Assembly (NCBI GenBank): GCA_030601545.1
Contig: JAUVTM010000111.1
Span: forward strand, 1 to 7,044
From: Syntrophobacterales bacterium
GTDB lineage: Bacteria > Desulfobacterota > Syntrophobacteria > BM002
Length of the DNA: 7,044 bases
Direction of reading: 5' to 3'
Positions 6,221-7,044 of this stretch are shown here, piece after piece. Under the pieces are notes generated by a model, which was not told the origin of the DNA, searched no databases, and saw only the letters and a list, made by a program, of their open reading frames with translations. The translations under genes and the position numbers were made by a program. Every line of letters starts with the position of its first letter. The stretch's first letter is position 1.

Positions 6221-7044
6221 TTGTTATCTGATGAATTGGAAACATTGATCAGCAGAGCACTGGCCGAGGACATAGGAAGTGGTGATATCACCACTTCTTG
6301 CACGGTGTCACCTAGTGCTGAGGGGAAGGGACGTATTGTTGCCAGGGAGCCGCTGGTTCTTGCTGGCGCCACCGTAGCCAGACAGATCTTTTTGACAGTT
6401 GAGCCCTCCCTGGATGTTACCCTACCCTTGCATGACGGCAACCAGGCAATGGTTGGGGAGGCGCTATTGAGGGTTACAGGCAATCTGGCAGCCATGCTTA
6501 CGGCCGAGCGGACGGCCCTGAACTTCCTCCAAAGACTATCAGGTATTGCAACACTCACCCGAGCCTTCGTGGACAAAGTGGTCGGGACTCCCGCCCGCAT
6601 TCTGGATACCCGCAAGACCACCCCCGGATACCGTCTGTTAGAGAAAGCTGCAGTTCGAGCCGGGGGTGGCTACAACCACCGCTTCGGGCTCTACGACGGA
6701 GTTCTTATCAAAGACAACCACATTGCGGCGGCAGGATCTATTCAGCAGGCCTTGGAGGCAGCACGAGCCTGCAAGCCGAACACTATGAGAGTCGAGGTGG
6801 AGGTGGAAACCCTGGATCAATTAGCCGAAGCCATCGCTGCTGGCGCTGACACCATAATGTTGGACAACATGGATCTGGCAACCATGGCAGAGGCTGTACG
6901 GCGGACTGGGGGAAAGGTCCCTCTTGAGGCTTCGGGCGGAATTACTCTGGAGAATGTCCGGGAAGTGGCTGCTACGGGGGTCGATCTGATATCGGTTGGC
7001 GCCTTGACCCATTCAGCCCGGGCCGTTGATATGAGCATGGAGAT
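6221..7044 (+). CDS. nadC: Nicotinate-nucleotide pyrophosphorylase (carboxylating), cut at right edge
   Basis: Quinolinate phosphoribosyltransferase: quinolinate plus PRPP gives nicotinate mononucleotide, CO2 and pyrophosphate, the entry step from de novo synthesis into NAD. 274 codons are visible. Motifs in order: AEDIGSGDITT (15-25), ERTALNFLQRLSGIAT (96-111) with the substrate-binding Arg, DTRKTTPG (129-136), GGGYNHRFGLYDG (148-160), LIKDNHI (162-168), VEVEVE (191-196), IMLDNM (212-217), EASGGIT (236-242) and VDLISVGALTHS (254-265). Homologues end soon after the final DMSM, so only a few residues are missing. The start is TTG, chosen because GAGGG (6209-6213) lies seven bases upstream, it is three bases after the valS stop, and it gives the usual N-terminus. 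The nearest ATG (6231) is out of frame and the first in-frame Met (residue 77) is far too late. It probably forms an operon with valS. Confidence 0.95.
   Translation, partial: MLSDELETLISRALAEDIGSGDITTSCTVSPSAEGKGRIVAREPLVLAGATVARQIFLTVEPSLDVTLPLHDGNQAMVGEALLRVTGNLAAMLTAERTALNFLQRLSGIATLTRAFVDKVVGTPARILDTRKTTPGYRLLEKAAVRAGGGYNHRFGLYDGVLIKDNHIAAAGSIQQALEAARACKPNTMRVEVEVETLDQLAEAIAAGADTIMLDNMDLATMAEAVRRTGGKVPLEASGGITLENVREVAATGVDLISVGALTHSARAVDMSME

Noticed and set aside
5875..6621. Minus-strand open frame of 248 codons across the valS end and nadC start
   Set aside because: It lies antisense to two well-identified conserved genes, and its Ser/Arg/Leu-rich translation is typical of an antisense shadow.

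Overview
The window comes from a bacterium with an outer membrane, because it carries lptG for lipopolysaccharide export and a predicted lipoprotein. The moderate GC content, the ValS and LptG types and the repeat-rich intergenic DNA fit a deltaproteobacterium (Desulfobacterota). That placement is inferred from general resemblance and was not tested. No phage, transposase, CRISPR, rRNA or tRNA sequence was seen.

Layout. Positions 1-261 contain no gene. They hold a GC-rich hairpin, an imperfect palindrome and three copies of an 11-base word. Two minus-strand genes follow: a small AT-rich predicted lipoprotein of unknown function (262-756) and, upstream of it, lptG (813-1892). A non-coding region (1893-2155) separates lptG from a plus-strand block and carries good promoter candidates in both directions. 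The plus-strand block begins with a gene for a very acidic, probably disordered 411-residue protein (2156-3391), built around five 32-residue tandem repeats plus a degenerate sixth. It ends at a strong intrinsic terminator. A 16-base inverted repeat (3457-3539) fills most of the remaining gap before valS (3560-6217). Three bases after valS, nadC starts at a TTG codon (6221) and runs off the right edge only a few codons short of its expected end.

How the genes work together. valS (valyl-tRNA charging) and nadC (NAD synthesis) are housekeeping genes in one probable transcription unit. lptG is the inner-membrane permease of the LPS exporter. Its usual partner lptF is not beside it. The lipoprotein gene behind lptG may be read with it or from its own promoter, and any link to LPS transport is only positional.

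The most interesting item is the acidic repeat protein. It has no lysine or arginine between residues 13 and 382. A short N-terminal DDEIIDLVDP motif and a C-terminal amphipathic helix containing LPAIVE recall the layout of the alphaproteobacterial polar organizer PopZ. That resemblance rests on memory of PopZ and is a hypothesis, not an identification.
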